NCBI RefSeq assembly: GCF_002286775.1
Contig: NZ_NSGJ01000029.1
Span: forward strand, 1 to 63,545
Reading direction: 5' to 3'
Source: Myroides sp. N17-2
GTDB taxonomy: Bacteria; Bacteroidota; Bacteroidia; Flavobacteriales; Flavobacteriaceae
Length of the DNA stretch: 63,545 nucleotides
Shown: positions 62,900-63,545 of the stretch, in pieces
How the letters are laid out: each line of letters starts with the position of its first letter
Numbering within the stretch: the stretch's first letter is position 1
Position numbers and translations under genes: made by a program
Notes under the pieces: generated by a model
Told to the model about the DNA's origin: nothing
Database searches by the model: none
Seen by the model: only the letters and a program-made list of their open reading frames with translations

Positions 62900-63545
62900 A
62901 TGATTAAGAAAATTATTCCATTAGCAGCACTTTTTTTTGGAGGATATGTATCAGCTCAGGTAGGTGTAGGTGTTAAAAAACCTTCAGAAGCTACTATGCT
63001 TGATGTGTCAGCTAAAGATAAAGGAGTATTGCTTCCTAGAGTTACTTTAATTAGTGATACAGACACCGTTACAATAAAGGGGCAACATATAGAAAGTTTA
63101 TTAGTATATAATTTAGGATCTGCTAACATGAAGGCAGGTTTCTATTATTGGTATCAAAATAAATGGACAGCATTAATGTCAGGTGCTACATATACTGATA
63201 CAACTAATAAAACATTTACTATTAGTGATGACAAAGAAAGATTAGTTATTACAGATAGCCAAAACAATACGGTGTCATTAGCAATTAAAGAGATTGCTAA
63301 TAACAGTGTGTTTGTAACAAACTTAACGGAGAACAAAGAGTTCATCACTAAGTTAGGAGACAATATTGAGTTCGTAGAACATATCACTAATAACAATGAG
63401 TTCGTAGAGAACATCATCAACAAGTTAGAGGGTAAATACGGAAACGTAGGATATGATGTAGCTAAGAAAGAATTCTTCTATATCGATGCGACAGGACAGG
63501 TACAACCAATTGCTTGGTCAGATTTAGATACCGTAAATATATCGT
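62900..63545 (+). CDS. Secreted surface/adhesin-like protein, 5' part only
   Basis: The gene runs off the window; 215 codons are visible. Residues 1-20 are a signal peptide (GGYVSAQ end). Then comes VGVGVKKPSEATMLDVSAKDKGVLLPRV, the start common to flavobacterial secreted structural/adhesin proteins ('ATLDVxxxDKGVLxPRV'). Residues 138-177 are four tandem 10-residue repeats beginning FV/FI and ending in E (for example FVTNLTENKE, FVEHITNNNE), likely an amphipathic helical or coiled segment. Presumably exported and surface-exposed (inference). Confidence 0.75.
   Translation, partial: MIKKIIPLAALFFGGYVSAQVGVGVKKPSEATMLDVSAKDKGVLLPRVTLISDTDTVTIKGQHIESLLVYNLGSANMKAGFYYWYQNKWTALMSGATYTDTTNKTFTISDDKERLVITDSQNNTVSLAIKEIANNSVFVTNLTENKEFITKLGDNIEFVEHITNNNEFVENIINKLEGKYGNVGYDVAKKEFFYIDATGQVQPIAWSDLDTVNIS
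63311..63430 (+). repeat. Four tandem 30-bp (10-residue) coding repeats
   Basis: Four consecutive 30-bp units encode FVTNLTENKE, FITKLGDNIE, FVEHITNNNE and FVENIINKLE within the surface-protein gene. Sequences of the units have diverged, so this is an old repeat. Confidence 0.65.

Overview
The window is a chromosomal segment of a low-GC Flavobacteriaceae bacterium (Bacteroidota). Myroides is my best guess at genus from overall resemblance, not from a database match. The signs are an AT-rich genome with little Shine-Dalgarno use, several promoters with the Bacteroidota -7 box TAnnTTTG, and family-typical genes: DUF349, OstA-like, WG/Sel1 repeat and DUF6266 proteins, a RimK-protease fusion, a LETM1-related protein, and a MoxR/DUF58/DUF4350/DUF4129/SpoIIM/RDD cluster. 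It starts at the 5S end of an rRNA operon and runs off the right edge inside a secreted surface protein gene.

Layout. 1-10 kb: 5S rRNA, a membrane nucleotide-sugar dehydratase, a membrane-anchored MutS-like ATPase, metK behind a probable SAM-II-type riboswitch, two tandem beta-carbonic anhydrases, a LETM1-related protein and the RimK fusion. 9.7-15.7 kb is accessory: a long intergenic region, a DUF6266 gene, and a two-gene ATPase + HNH nuclease operon that looks like a Septu-type anti-phage system with a very large ATPase. 15.7-34 kb is housekeeping: clpC, gyrA, TPR proteins, DUF349, aroE, a class III aminotransferase, OstA-like, purA, a Fur-family regulator and RelA/SpoT. 34-42.6 kb: a decayed toxin-antitoxin pair, then an AraC regulator, TonB receptor, binding protein, permease, ATPase and MFS exporter that together form a siderophore or iron-chelate locus. 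42.6-47.4 kb: an N-terminally shortened YhcG-type nuclease, a GNAT enzyme, a WG/Sel1 protein and an rRNA methylase. 47.4-55 kb: the MoxR operon with a divergent RDD/TRIC pair. 55-57 kb: a second DUF6266 gene with its own long upstream region. 57-62 kb: a sodium:solute symporter, an MscS-like channel, Maf, KdsC, a DUF2520 protein and a truncated haemoglobin. 62-63.5 kb: an AT-rich regulatory stretch and the start of the surface protein.

The most unusual structure is a dispersed 45-bp element carrying three AGGAC-like repeats spaced exactly 11 bp apart. It occurs three times without gaps: upstream of each DUF6266 gene (10411-10455, 55514-55558) and once as an orphan on the minus strand (34359-34403). 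In each copy a hairpin follows directly. The two DUF6266 genes also share about 550 bp of related upstream sequence, including a gapless 54-bp block. This looks like an undescribed repeat or regulatory module tied to a multicopy gene family. The ATPase/HNH operon is the other prime candidate for a little-described system. No tRNA, CRISPR array, transposase or reverse transcriptase was seen.
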